From Agromyces fucosus (lineage in GTDB: Bacteria > Actinomycetota > Actinomycetes > Actinomycetales > Microbacteriaceae): a stretch of 64,000 nucleotides of DNA. A program made the translations under genes and the position numbers. Of the stretch, positions 1 through 8,259 are shown piece by piece (the first letter of the stretch is position 1; every line of letters begins with the position of its first letter). The stretch is from positions 310,001-374,000 of the forward strand of contig NZ_SDPO01000003.1 of the NCBI RefSeq assembly GCF_004134865.1, given 5' to 3'. The notes beneath the pieces were generated by a model, which did not search any database, was not told the DNA's origin, and saw nothing but the letters and a program-made list of their open reading frames with translations.

Positions 1-2
1 GT

Positions 3-494
3 TGGCTCGAACCGTTGCGCGTGGGCACCCGGGTCGACCCGGTGTTCCACCACGACGTGCCGTGGGATGCGGGCTCGTGGGTGGCGTACACCGCCGACCT
101 CTGGCTCCCGGTGCTCCTCATCCTCGCCGTCGCCGGCGGCATCGTGGTCGTCGCCGTGCACAACCGGCGACTGCTCGAGCAGCGGAGGCTCCGCACTCGC
201 CTCCTGCGTGAAGGCCGACGGGTGCCGGGCACGATCGTCGGGACGACCGCCCGCACCGCGACGAACGATGTCGGCCAGCGCTCGGTCATCGGCGCGACGG
301 TCGACGTTCGATACACGGACCACGCCGGTGTCGGGCATCGGCTCAGTCGTTCGATACGTCGGCGCGACGTGCTCGCCGGAGGCTTCAGCGTCGAGGTGCT
401 GTACGACCCGGCGCGACCGGGCGACGACGACGCGGTCTTCCTCGCGTTCGATCGGGATCCCGACCCGTCGGAGTGGGTCGGCGCCGTCGACTGA
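3..494 (+). CDS. DUF3592-type membrane protein, 5' end probably outside window
   Basis: The reading frame is open to the left edge, so the true start may lie upstream; the first possible start inside the window is a TTG at 15. One hydrophobic helix (about residues 29-48 counted from that TTG, rich in V, I, L and A) is followed by a basic Arg-rich stretch. Then comes a small beta-rich domain with a VPGTIVG strand, a VDVRYTDHAG strand and a closing VEVLYDPARPGDDD segment, which is the pattern of DUF3592 proteins. The family has no established biochemical role. The neighbouring genes give no functional hint. Family assignment is by pattern only. Confidence 0.6.
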   Translation, partial: WLEPLRVGTRVDPVFHHDVPWDAGSWVAYTADLWLPVLLILAVAGGIVVVAVHNRRLLEQRRLRTRLLREGRRVPGTIVGTTARTATNDVGQRSVIGATVDVRYTDHAGVGHRLSRSIRRRDVLAGGFSVEVLYDPARPGDDDAVFLAFDRDPDPSEWVGAVD

Positions 495-589
495 TCGCGG
501 CGTCCGGCGGACGGCTCGCGCGTGATGGGCCGCAGCTCGTCATCTGTCGGAGAAGATCGGATGTCTCGTGAGAGATTTCTTCAGCTCCA

Positions 590-603
590 TGAGAGCGGTT
601 CCA
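590..603. promoter_or_regulatory. LacI-family-like operator upstream of the GH110 gene
   Basis: TGAGAGCGGTTCCA is a 14-bp imperfect dyad with the central CG, flanking A and T, and outer TG/CA typical of LacI-type repressor sites in actinobacteria. It lies about 90 bp before the predicted promoter of the galactosidase gene. Sugar-hydrolase genes in this group are often LacI-controlled, but no LacI gene is present in the window, so this is a weak call. Confidence 0.28.
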
Positions 604-643
604 CTCGGCGGCCTCTTGCCAGGAGAACCGAGCAAGATCGTAG

Positions 644-663
644 ATGCCTGAGATTGCAGGCAT
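644..663. repeat. Perfect 7-bp inverted repeat (ATGCCTG-n6-CAGGCAT) upstream of GH110 gene
   Basis: Two perfect 7-base arms flank AGATTG. The dyad ends about 20 bp before the proposed -35 element of the galactosidase promoter, where an operator or activator site would be expected. No regulator gene is adjacent, so the binding protein is unknown. Confidence 0.4.
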
Positions 664-683
664 GCGCACGGTCACATTGGTGC

Positions 684-712
684 TTGCCGAACCCTCGTTT
701 CCCCAGTAGCGT
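684..712 (+). promoter_or_regulatory. Predicted leaderless promoter of the GH110 gene
   Basis: TTGCCG at 684-689 and TAGCGT at 707-712 are separated by 17 bp, a good fit to an actinobacterial housekeeping sigma promoter. Only eight bases separate the -10 box from the ATG at 721 and no Shine-Dalgarno sequence is present, so the transcript is probably leaderless. Confidence 0.45.
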
Positions 713-720
713 CAACACTC

Positions 721-3700
721 ATGCAACCGACATCGTCGTCGTTCCCCTCTCGCCCACGGGCCGTTGTCCTGACCTTTGCGACAATCGCGGCCCTCGCTTC
801 GTCAACGCTCGTGCTGCCGAGTGCCGCTCACGCAGCAGACGTTCCCGTCACCCCCGCGACCGTCGGCTACGGTTCCTCGAGCCCGGCTGCGGCCGACACG
901 ACGGTCATGGCCGTGCACGCCGCCGGGCGCACGATCATCGACGTGACGGACTTCGGCGCCGACCCGACGGGCGAGAGCGACTCGGCCGGCGCGATCGCCG
1001 ACGCCGTGGAGCACGCGAAGGCGCTCGGCACGCCGGTCACGATCCGGTTCCCCTACGGCACCTACGACATCTATCCCGAGCAGACCGAGAAGCGCGAACT
1101 GTACGTCTCGAACACGACCGGCGCGGACGCCGGCCCCCGGGTGAAGAACATCGGCATCCTGATCGAGGACATGTCCGACGTCATCGTCGACGGCGAGGGC
1201 TCGAAGTTCAACTTCCACGGCCTGCAGACGCAGTTCGCGGCGATCCGTACCGAGGACGTCACCTTCACGGGATTCAGCACCGACTGGGTCGCCCCGAACA
1301 CGGTCGACCTGACGGTGCTCGACACGGGCGTCGCGAACGGCGTGCCGTACCGCGACATCCAGGTGCCGCCCGGAACCCGCTACGAGATCGCGAACGGCAA
1401 GGCGGCCTTCCTCGGCGAAGCGAGTCCGGTGACGGGTCAGCCGTACTGGCGGTACGAACCCGGCTCGGCGACGCAGGGCCACAACCAGCGGCGTCACCTC
1501 GCGACCGGCCAGACGTACCGCACCTCGATTCCCGTGTGGACGAACTCGACCGGCGTCTCGGAACTCGGTGACAACCGGCTCCGCGTAACCTACTCCGGCA
1601 GCACCGACCCGGGCGGCCGCGGCGAGGTCTACGAGCTCCGACCGACCTACCGAGACACCCCCGGCGTCTTCGCGTTCGAGGCCGCGAACACCGACCTCGT
1701 CGATCTCGAGTTCGGGTACCTGCACGGGTTCGGCATGGTCGGGCAGATGTCGCACAACATCACGCTCGACGGCGTGCGGTTCAAGACCGAGGACGGCACG
1801 TGGCGGCAGACCTCGGGCTTCGCCGACTACCTGCAGATGTCGGGTGTGGGCGGCAAGGTGCAGATCCTCAACACCCTCTTCGACAACCCGCACGACGACC
1901 CGATCAACATCCACGGCACCTACATGCAGGTCAAGGGCGTCGACGTCGCGAACAAGAAGGTCACCCTGCAGTACATGCACCACCAGAGCGCGGGCTTCCC
2001 GCAGTTCTACCCGGGTGACTCGCTGCGCTTCGTCACCCGGGGCACGATGCTCCCCGTCGCGGGCGAGAACTTCACGGTGACCGGTGTCACCGGCCCGTCG
2101 GGATACGACCACGACACGAGCCTCACGCAGATGACGGTCACGCTCGATCGGGCGCCCCAGGGCATCCAGGTCGACACGCACGCCGCCGAGAGCCTGACCT
2201 ACACGCCCGAGGTGCGCATCGCGGGCAACACGTTCGCGTCGGTTCCGACGCGCGGCATCCTCGTCACGACGCCCAAGCCGGTCGTCATCGAGCGCAACCT
2301 GTTCGACCAGGTCGGCATGGCGAGCATCTACATCTCGGGCGACGCGGCCAACTGGTACGAGTCGGGCGGTGTCGAAGACCTCGTGATTCGCGAGAACATC
2401 TTCGACCGGCCCACGACGAGCGCCCCGGTGATCTACTTCGACCCCACGAACGGAGCGACCGAGCCCGATCGCACGGTGCACCGCAACGTGCTGATCGACG
2501 ACAACCGGTTCAACCTCCTGCCCGGGACCCAGCTGCTGAACGCGAAGTCGGTCTCCGACCTGACGTTCACGAACAACGCGGTCGGATGGTTCGGGCCCAC
2601 GACCACCCCCGACCCGGCGAAGTCCTCGCGCACCGCGCTGTTCTCGATGAACGGCAGCCACCGCTTCGAGTTCAGCGACAACACCTACGCGCCCGGCTTC
2701 AACGTGCGGGTCTCGACCAACACCGCGGCATCCGAGGTCACCGGCAACGACCCGTTCGCCGTGAACGCCGACTCGATGACGCAGGTGCCCACGGTGCCGC
2801 TCGCCGCAGGGCTCAGCTGGATCCGCGAGGACGCCTCACGCTGGTCGGCGGTGGCACCCGACTCGATTCGGCTGCTCTCAGGCGGCGGCACCCTCTGGGC
2901 GACGCAGAACTCCTCCAACGGCATCCTGCTGCGCGACGCGAGCGGGGTCTCCCCGAACGAGGTCGTCGTGAAGATGGCCGGCGCGACGAAGTCGTTCTAC
3001 GAAGAGGCCGGTCTGATCTACTACGTCGACGACGAGAACTACGTGGCCCTCCATCGCAAGCACAACAACGGGACCCCGTGGCTCGCGCTCGTGACCGAAG
3101 CCGGCGGGTCGCCCAATGAGAACACCCGCATCAACGCGCCCGCCGCGGCCGACATCTGGATCAAGATCGCGCGCAACGGCAATGCGTTCACGGGCAGCTA
3201 CTCGACGAACGGCGTCGACTTCACGACCATCGGCACGATCACGAACGCGGCCGTCGGTGCCGCGACGCCGCGAGTCGGCGTCATGGCCGACGGACCGTTC
3301 GCCTCCGGCAGCACTCCCGCCGCCTTCGTCATGAGCGGGCTGAAGGTCGACGGAACCGCGGTGCCGTTCTTCGACTCCGTGCCGCCGCCCGTCGAGATGC
3401 GGCTCGCTGCCGCACTCGAGGACCCGGCATGGCAGGGCGTCGACTTCGGAGCACCCGTGGCGCCGCGATCCTGGCTGACGGTCGTGCCGGCGAGCCTCGA
3501 CAGCGTCTCGACGACGCTGACACCCGTCGATGACGACACCGACGTGGTGCTCGCCGTCAACGGTCGCCCGGTCGAGTACGGCAGCGGCGCCATCGAGCTC
3601 CCGCTCGCGGCCGGTGCCAACCTGCTCGAGGCGCGCACGTTCGCCCCGAACGGCGACAGCCAGACCTATCGGTGGACCGTCGTCTCGCTCAAGCCCGGCG

Positions 3701-4023
3701 TCGTCGTCTCGACCCGGCCTCCGGTCGCGCCCGCTCTCGATGTCGCCGTGACGGCGGCGACGAAGTGCATCGGCGGCAAGGTCGTCGTGTCGGTGCGGGC
3801 CACGAACGCGGAGGCGGTGCCGGTCTCGATCGCGTTCGCGTCGGAGTTCGGTCAGAAGTCGTTCGCGGCGGTGGCTCCCGGCAAGAACGCCGTCCACACG
3901 TTCACGACGCGCCAGGCGGGCATCCCGGCCGGTGAGGTCGACGTGACTGCGCAGGCGACCATCGACGGTCAGCCGGTGACGGCGACGGTGGCCGCCGAGT
4001 ATGCGGCGAACAGCTGCGGCTAG
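721..4023 (+). CDS. Secreted GH110-type alpha-1,3-galactosidase (right-handed beta-helix)
   Basis: An 1100-residue exported protein. A signal peptide (about residues 1-39, cleavage after a Ser-Ala-Ala-His-Ala type site) precedes a beta-helix that opens with the pectate-lyase-like IIDVTDFGADPTGE segment. The motif NPHDDPINIHGTYMQV, with His391-Asp392-Asp393, matches the conserved catalytic-site region of GH110 exo-alpha-1,3-galactosidases, the family that includes blood-group-B-cleaving enzymes. Residues about 690-880 resemble a DUF1349/concanavalin-like beta-sandwich, often carbohydrate-binding, followed by Ig-like modules to the C-terminus. It therefore probably trims terminal alpha-galactosyl residues from exogenous glycans. 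It is a single-gene unit with its own promoter and a terminator 60 bp downstream. Linkage specificity cannot be read from sequence. Confidence 0.8.
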   Translation: MQPTSSSFPSRPRAVVLTFATIAALASSTLVLPSAAHAADVPVTPATVGYGSSSPAAADTTVMAVHAAGRTIIDVTDFGADPTGESDSAGAIADAVEHAKALGTPVTIRFPYGTYDIYPEQTEKRELYVSNTTGADAGPRVKNIGILIEDMSDVIVDGEGSKFNFHGLQTQFAAIRTEDVTFTGFSTDWVAPNTVDLTVLDTGVANGVPYRDIQVPPGTRYEIANGKAAFLGEASPVTGQPYWRYEPGSATQGHNQRRHLATGQTYRTSIPVWTNSTGVSELGDNRLRVTYSGSTDPGGRGEVYELRPTYRDTPGVFAFEAANTDLVDLEFGYLHGFGMVGQMSHNITLDGVRFKTEDGTWRQTSGFADYLQMSGVGGKVQILNTLFDNPHDDPINIHGTYMQVKGVDVANKKVTLQYMHHQSAGFPQFYPGDSLRFVTRGTMLPVAGENFTVTGVTGPSGYDHDTSLTQMTVTLDRAPQGIQVDTHAAESLTYTPEVRIAGNTFASVPTRGILVTTPKPVVIERNLFDQVGMASIYISGDAANWYESGGVEDLVIRENIFDRPTTSAPVIYFDPTNGATEPDRTVHRNVLIDDNRFNLLPGTQLLNAKSVSDLTFTNNAVGWFGPTTTPDPAKSSRTALFSMNGSHRFEFSDNTYAPGFNVRVSTNTAASEVTGNDPFAVNADSMTQVPTVPLAAGLSWIREDASRWSAVAPDSIRLLSGGGTLWATQNSSNGILLRDASGVSPNEVVVKMAGATKSFYEEAGLIYYVDDENYVALHRKHNNGTPWLALVTEAGGSPNENTRINAPAAADIWIKIARNGNAFTGSYSTNGVDFTTIGTITNAAVGAATPRVGVMADGPFASGSTPAAFVMSGLKVDGTAVPFFDSVPPPVEMRLAAALEDPAWQGVDFGAPVAPRSWLTVVPASLDSVSTTLTPVDDDTDVVLAVNGRPVEYGSGAIELPLAAGANLLEARTFAPNGDSQTYRWTVVSLKPGVVVSTRPPVAPALDVAVTAATKCIGGKVVVSVRATNAEAVPVSIAFASEFGQKSFAAVAPGKNAVHTFTTRQAGIPAGEVDVTAQATIDGQPVTATVAAEYAANSCG

Positions 4024-4082
4024 CGGTGCAACTGCGCCTGTGCGGCTGGCCGGTCGCCTTGGCGTGACCTGAACGGCCGAGA

Positions 4083-4119
4083 GCCCGTGTCCGGTGGTGT
4101 GAATCGCCTGGACACGGGC
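4083..4119 (+). terminator. Terminator hairpin after GH110 gene
   Basis: A perfect 10-bp GC-rich stem (GCCCGTGTCC / GGACACGGGC) with a 17-base loop sits 60 bp downstream of the galactosidase stop codon and is followed by CTTCGTCGTC. It isolates that gene from the next lipoprotein gene. There is no long U-tract, as is usual in high-GC actinobacteria. Confidence 0.6.
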
Positions 4120-4180
4120 CTTCGTCGTCGCCCGGGACATCCCTGAATCGGCGCGCTCGCACGGCCACTAGGCTCACGCC

Positions 4181-5290
4181 ATGCGCCTCATCACCGGCGG
4201 GATCGCCGCAGCCGCCCTCGTCCTGCTCCTCACCGGCTGCGTGGCACCGGCGCCCGCGCCGACGCAGACTCCGGTCGCCGAGCCGACGCCGGTCGAGACG
4301 GCACCGGCGGGGCCCCTGATGTGCGGTGACCTCGTCGCGGATGCGAACCTCGCAGCGGTGATGACGGGCAGTGATGGCGTCGCGCCCGATCCCGTGCGGG
4401 CGATCCGGCCGTCCGACGCGTTCAGCGCGGTGGAACTCGCGGCAGCGGGCGGTCTCGGGTGCTCCTGGCGCGTCGGAGCGGCTCCGACGACGATCTATGC
4501 AGGGGGCGACGACCTCGCGTACCTCTCCATCGACGTGCTGCCGGGTGCCGCCGCGCAGTGGCAGCCGGCGTGGGCGGGCGATGCGCCCTCCGATCAGACG
4601 CTCGCCGTCGGTGCCATCGAGGCGTCGACCGCCGTGGGTGAATCCGGCTGGCAGCTCACCGCCCCGGTCGGCGATGCCTGGGTCGCCATGCGCCTGACCG
4701 CGTCCGGGCTCGGCACGACGGGCAGCCGCTACGACGGCATCTCGCCAGAGGAGATGCTGTCCCGCCTCGCCGGGGTCGCCGAGACGACCTTCGCGGCCGT
4801 GGAGGGCGCGACCGCCGAACAGCTCGCCTTCCCCGCGGCGGCATCGCAGCGACAGGGCGACGCCGTCTGCAACGGCGGCCTCGATCCGCAGGGCATCGGG
4901 ATGGCGCTCGGCACGACGTACACCGAGACCGAGGTCGAGGATCCGACGACCCGCGCCCCGCAGTCGTTCGATGCCGCGGTCGCGGCGGCGGCTCGCTCCT
5001 ACTCGTGCGACTACCTGAACGACACCGAGCGCGGGCCGCACATCGCCGTCGTGCACGGTGCGGGCCAGTTCTTCGACCTGCTCGGGCAGGCCGACGTCTC
5101 GACGGCGTTCGGCCCGCTCGACCTCTCGACCGTCGCGGGTGCGAGCGGCGGCGATGCCGCCATCGTGGCGCTCGTGACCGACGGTCCCGCCTCACCCGTG
5201 CTGATGCGGGTCGGCGACTCCGTGTACCTGATCCAGAGCAAGGACGGGGCGGCGTCGGTCGCCGAAGCGGTGATCGCGCAGATCCGCTGA
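4181..5290 (+). CDS. Conserved lipoprotein of unknown function
   Basis: 369 residues with a lipoprotein signal peptide ending in the lipobox LLTGC (Cys about residue 20), then a Pro/Ala/Thr-rich spacer before the folded region. I recognise no catalytic motif. The mature part contains a few scattered cysteines and a duplicated-looking alpha/beta pattern. A TAGGCT box at 4169-4174, six bases before the ATG and without a Shine-Dalgarno sequence, suggests a leaderless transcript. It is anchored to the outer face of the cytoplasmic membrane; function unknown. Confidence 0.7.
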   Translation: MRLITGGIAAAALVLLLTGCVAPAPAPTQTPVAEPTPVETAPAGPLMCGDLVADANLAAVMTGSDGVAPDPVRAIRPSDAFSAVELAAAGGLGCSWRVGAAPTTIYAGGDDLAYLSIDVLPGAAAQWQPAWAGDAPSDQTLAVGAIEASTAVGESGWQLTAPVGDAWVAMRLTASGLGTTGSRYDGISPEEMLSRLAGVAETTFAAVEGATAEQLAFPAAASQRQGDAVCNGGLDPQGIGMALGTTYTETEVEDPTTRAPQSFDAAVAAAARSYSCDYLNDTERGPHIAVVHGAGQFFDLLGQADVSTAFGPLDLSTVAGASGGDAAIVALVTDGPASPVLMRVGDSVYLIQSKDGAASVAEAVIAQIR

Positions 5291-5341
5291 GACCCTCTCG
5301 AACGGGCCGGGTGGCGCCCGGGACATCCGTTTGCCATAATT

Positions 5342-5363
5342 ACTTCCTGAACGGTCGGTCACT
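5342..5363. promoter_or_regulatory. PaaR-like operator before the paaJFHZ operon
   Basis: A 22-bp imperfect palindrome with the core CTGAACGGTCGGTCACT. It matches the PaaR operator described in corynebacteria, as I recall it (half-sites ACTnACCG and CGGTnAGT around six bases with a central CG), with about three mismatches. It begins about 80 bp before paaJ. Very similar sites lie at 18803-18824 and 38919-38940. Confidence 0.6.
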
Positions 5364-5445
5364 AATTCCGACCGAGCGGATGCCACGCACCCTGCCTACG
5401 CTGGGTGCAGCGTTCCATCGCAGACAGTGCAGTCAGGAGTGGACC

Positions 5446-6642
5446 ATGGCCGAGGCCTACCTCGTCGGAGGCGTTCGCACGCCCGTCGGCCGCTACGGCG
5501 GGGCGCTCGCCGGAGTGCGGCCCGACGATCTCGCGGCCCTCGTCGTCGGTGAGCTCGTGCGACGCACCCGGCTCGACCAGGCCGGCGAGCTCGGCGCGAT
5601 TGACGAGGTGATCCTCGGGGCGGCCAATCAGGCGGGCGAAGACAACCGCAACGTCGCCCGCATGTCGGTGCTGCTCGCGGGCCTGCCCGACGAGGTGCCC
5701 GGCATCACGGTCAATCGGCTCTGCGCCTCGGGCATGTCGGCCATCACGATGGCCGCGCAGGCGATCCGGGCCGGCGACGCCGACCTCATCATCGCCGGCG
5801 GCGTCGAGTCGATGACCCGCGCGCCCTGGGTGCAGGCCAAGCCCGATCGCGCGTGGGCGAAGCCGGGCGCCGCCTACGACACCTCCATCGGCTGGCGTTT
5901 CCCGAATCCGAAGCTCGTCGCCCGCGACAAGGCGACCTTCTCCATGCCCGAGACCGCTGAAGAGGTCGCTCGCGTCGACGGCATCACCCGCGACGAGGCC
6001 GATGCCTTCGCGCTCCGCTCGCAGCAGCGAGCAGCTGCCGCGATCGCCGCGGGCCGGTTCGAGGCCGAGATCGTGGGGGTGCCGACGCATCGCGGCGAGG
6101 TGCTCGTCGACGAGGGCCCGCGGCCCGAGACCACGCTCGAGGCACTCGCCGGGCTGCGCCCGGTCGTGCACGGCGGTTCGGTCGTCACGGCGGGCAACTC
6201 GAGCGCGCTGAACGACGGCGCGTCGGCGATCCTCGTCGCGAGCGCGGCCGCCGTCGAACGCTACGGGCTCACCCCGCGCGCCCGCGTCGTCGTCGGATCG
6301 TCGGCGGGGCTGCCGCCCGAGATCATGGGCCTCGGCCCGGTGCCCGCGACCGAGAAGGCGCTCGAGCGCGCCGGCATCGACCTCGACGACATCGGCTCGG
6401 TCGAGCTCAACGAGGCGTTCGCGACGCAGTCGATCGCTTCGATGCGCCGCCTCGGGCTGGACCCCGAGCGTGTGAACGCCGACGGGGGAGCGATCGCCCT
6501 GGGGCATCCGCTCGGTTCGTCGGGCTCGCGCCTCGTCGTGACGCTGCTCGGCCGCATGGAGCGCGAGCAGTCGCGCTACGGGCTCGCGACGATGTGCGTC
6601 GGCGTCGGCCAGGGCAGCGCGCTCATCGTGGAGCGCGTCTGA
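5446..6642 (+). CDS. paaJ: 3-oxoadipyl-CoA thiolase (PaaJ)
   Basis: Catalyses the last step of the phenylacetate pathway, CoA-dependent cleavage of 3-oxoadipyl-CoA to succinyl-CoA and acetyl-CoA. The 398-residue length is normal for this thiolase. The nucleophilic Cys93 lies in NRLCASGMSA; the C-terminal half carries the NEAFA motif, the GHPLG histidine and the second catalytic Cys in CVGVGQG. An AGGAG at 5435-5439, six bases before the ATG, fixes the start, although the frame is open further upstream. It is the first gene of a four-gene operon behind a PaaR-like operator; its stop overlaps the next ATG by one base. Co-location with paaF, paaH and paaZ favours PaaJ over a generic acetyl-CoA acetyltransferase. 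Confidence 0.9.
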   Translation: MAEAYLVGGVRTPVGRYGGALAGVRPDDLAALVVGELVRRTRLDQAGELGAIDEVILGAANQAGEDNRNVARMSVLLAGLPDEVPGITVNRLCASGMSAITMAAQAIRAGDADLIIAGGVESMTRAPWVQAKPDRAWAKPGAAYDTSIGWRFPNPKLVARDKATFSMPETAEEVARVDGITRDEADAFALRSQQRAAAAIAAGRFEAEIVGVPTHRGEVLVDEGPRPETTLEALAGLRPVVHGGSVVTAGNSSALNDGASAILVASAAAVERYGLTPRARVVVGSSAGLPPEIMGLGPVPATEKALERAGIDLDDIGSVELNEAFATQSIASMRRLGLDPERVNADGGAIALGHPLGSSGSRLVVTLLGRMEREQSRYGLATMCVGVGQGSALIVERV

Positions 6643-7382
6643 TGGGCGCGGATCCGCTCCTCGTCGAGCGTCGCGACGACCGGGTGATCGCCACGCTCAA
6701 CCGGCCCGAGAAGCGCAACGCGATCGACCAGGCGACGATCGATGCCCTCCACCTCCTGTGCGCCGAGCTCGAGGCGATCCCGCGCACCCTCATCCTCACG
6801 GGCGCCGGCGGCGTCTTCGCCTCGGGCGCCGACATCGCCGAGCTCCGCGAACGGCGAGCGGATGACGCGCGCGCGGGCATCAACGCGAACGCGTTCGTGC
6901 GTCTCGCGCTGCTGCCGATGCCCGTGATCGCCGCCCTCGACGGGTACGCGCTCGGCGGCGGCGCAGAACTGGCGTACGCCGCCGACATCCGCATCGCGAC
7001 GCCCGAGTTGAAGATCGGCAACCCCGAGACGGGTCTCGGCATCATCGCCGCGGCAGGCGCGAGCTGGCGGCTGAAGGAGATCGTCGGCGACGCCCGGGCG
7101 ATCGAACTGCTGCTCACTGGGCGCACGGTCACCGCGGCCGAGGCGCTCGCGATCGGGCTCGTGAGCGAACTGCACCCGGCCGACGAATTGCTCGCCGCCG
7201 CGCACGCCATCGCCGATCGCATCGCCCGCAACGACCGTGCGGCGACGATCGCGACGAAGCGCGTGTTCCGCGCACCGCGCGACGCGCACCCCGCCGTCGA
7301 CCTCGAGGAACAGGCCGTGCTCTTCGAGAGCCCCGAGAAGATCCGCCGCATGACCGAGTTCCTCGAGAGGAAGCAGCAGTGA
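6642..7382 (+). CDS. paaF: 2,3-dehydroadipyl-CoA hydratase (PaaF)
   Basis: A crotonase-fold enoyl-CoA hydratase of 246 residues. Both hydratase glutamates appear to be present (Glu109 in GGGAEL and Glu129 in NPETGLG), with the oxyanion-hole strand FASGADIAE at about 59-67. This separates it from the isomerase-type paralogue at 22810, which lacks the first Glu, and supports hydration of 2,3-dehydroadipyl-CoA to 3-hydroxyadipyl-CoA. The ATG overlaps the paaJ stop (TGATG), so translation is probably coupled. I excluded an upstream in-frame start because it would lie inside paaJ. Confidence 0.82.
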   Translation: MGADPLLVERRDDRVIATLNRPEKRNAIDQATIDALHLLCAELEAIPRTLILTGAGGVFASGADIAELRERRADDARAGINANAFVRLALLPMPVIAALDGYALGGGAELAYAADIRIATPELKIGNPETGLGIIAAAGASWRLKEIVGDARAIELLLTGRTVTAAEALAIGLVSELHPADELLAAAHAIADRIARNDRAATIATKRVFRAPRDAHPAVDLEEQAVLFESPEKIRRMTEFLERKQQ

Positions 7383-8248
7383 ACGAGACCGACACGGGAG
7401 CACCGGCCGACGTCGGCGTGCTCGGCGGCGGGCGCATGGGCGCCGGCATCGCGCACGCCTTCCTGCTCGCGGGTTCGCGAGTCACCGTCGTCGAGCGCGA
7501 CGCCGAGGCTGCTGCGGCGGCCTCGACCCGGGTGCTCGACTCCGTCGCGGCATCCGTCGCCCGCGGCACCGCCGACGACGACGAAGCGGCGATCGCCGCC
7601 CGCTTCGCCACCTCGACGGAGGTCGCCGACTTCGCCCGCTGCGACCTCGTCGTCGAGGCCGTGCCCGAAGACCTCGAGCTGAAGATCGACGCCCTCACTC
7701 GCGTCGAGGCCGTGCTCGCGCCGGGCGCAGCGCTCGCCTCGAACACCTCGTCGATCTCGATCGACCAGCTCGCGGCCCTGCTCGACCGGCCGTCTCGGTT
7801 CCTCGGCCTGCACTTCTTCAATCCCGTGCCGGCATCGACGCTCGTCGAGATCGTGCGCGGCGACGTGACCGACAGTCCGCTGGTCGAGCAGGCTCGCGGG
7901 TGGGTGCACGCCATCGGCAAGACGCCGATCGTCGTCGCGGATGCCCCGGGCTTCGCCTCCTCGCGACTCGGCGTCGCGCTCGGGCTCGAGGCGATCCGCA
8001 TGCTCGAAGACGGCGTCGCCTCGGCGGAGGACATCGACGCGGCGATGAGCCTCGGCTACAAGCATCCGATCGGCCCCCTGCGCCTGACCGACATCGTCGG
8101 GCTCGACGTGCGACTCGGCATCGCCGAGTACCTCTCCTCGACGCTCGGCGAGCGCTTCGCCCCACCCGCACTGCTGCGCCGCATGGTCGCCGAGGGCAAG
8201 CTCGGCCGCAAGACCGGCGAGGGCTTCTACCTCTGGGACGCCCCGTGA
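7379..8248 (+). CDS. paaH: 3-hydroxyadipyl-CoA dehydrogenase (PaaH)
   Basis: 289 residues, the usual size of a single-domain 3-hydroxyacyl-CoA dehydrogenase. The N-terminal Rossmann motif is VGVLGGGRMGAGIA, followed by an acidic VVERD that selects NAD+. The signature HFFNPVPASTLVEIV contains the catalytic His, and the conserved NTSSISI motif precedes it. The C-terminal helical dimerisation domain ends in GRKTGEGFYLW. It oxidises 3-hydroxyadipyl-CoA to the oxo compound cleaved by PaaJ. The GTG start overlaps the paaF stop by four bases. Confidence 0.88.
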   Translation: MNETDTGAPADVGVLGGGRMGAGIAHAFLLAGSRVTVVERDAEAAAAASTRVLDSVAASVARGTADDDEAAIAARFATSTEVADFARCDLVVEAVPEDLELKIDALTRVEAVLAPGAALASNTSSISIDQLAALLDRPSRFLGLHFFNPVPASTLVEIVRGDVTDSPLVEQARGWVHAIGKTPIVVADAPGFASSRLGVALGLEAIRMLEDGVASAEDIDAAMSLGYKHPIGPLRLTDIVGLDVRLGIAEYLSSTLGERFAPPALLRRMVAEGKLGRKTGEGFYLWDAP

Positions 8249-8259
8249 AAGGAACACCG

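Noticed and set aside
802..2661. 619-codon minus-strand ORF opposite the GH110 gene
   Set aside because: Rich in Arg, Val, His and Asp with no domain pattern; the plus strand has a signal peptide and clear GH110 motifs. It is a GC-driven shadow.
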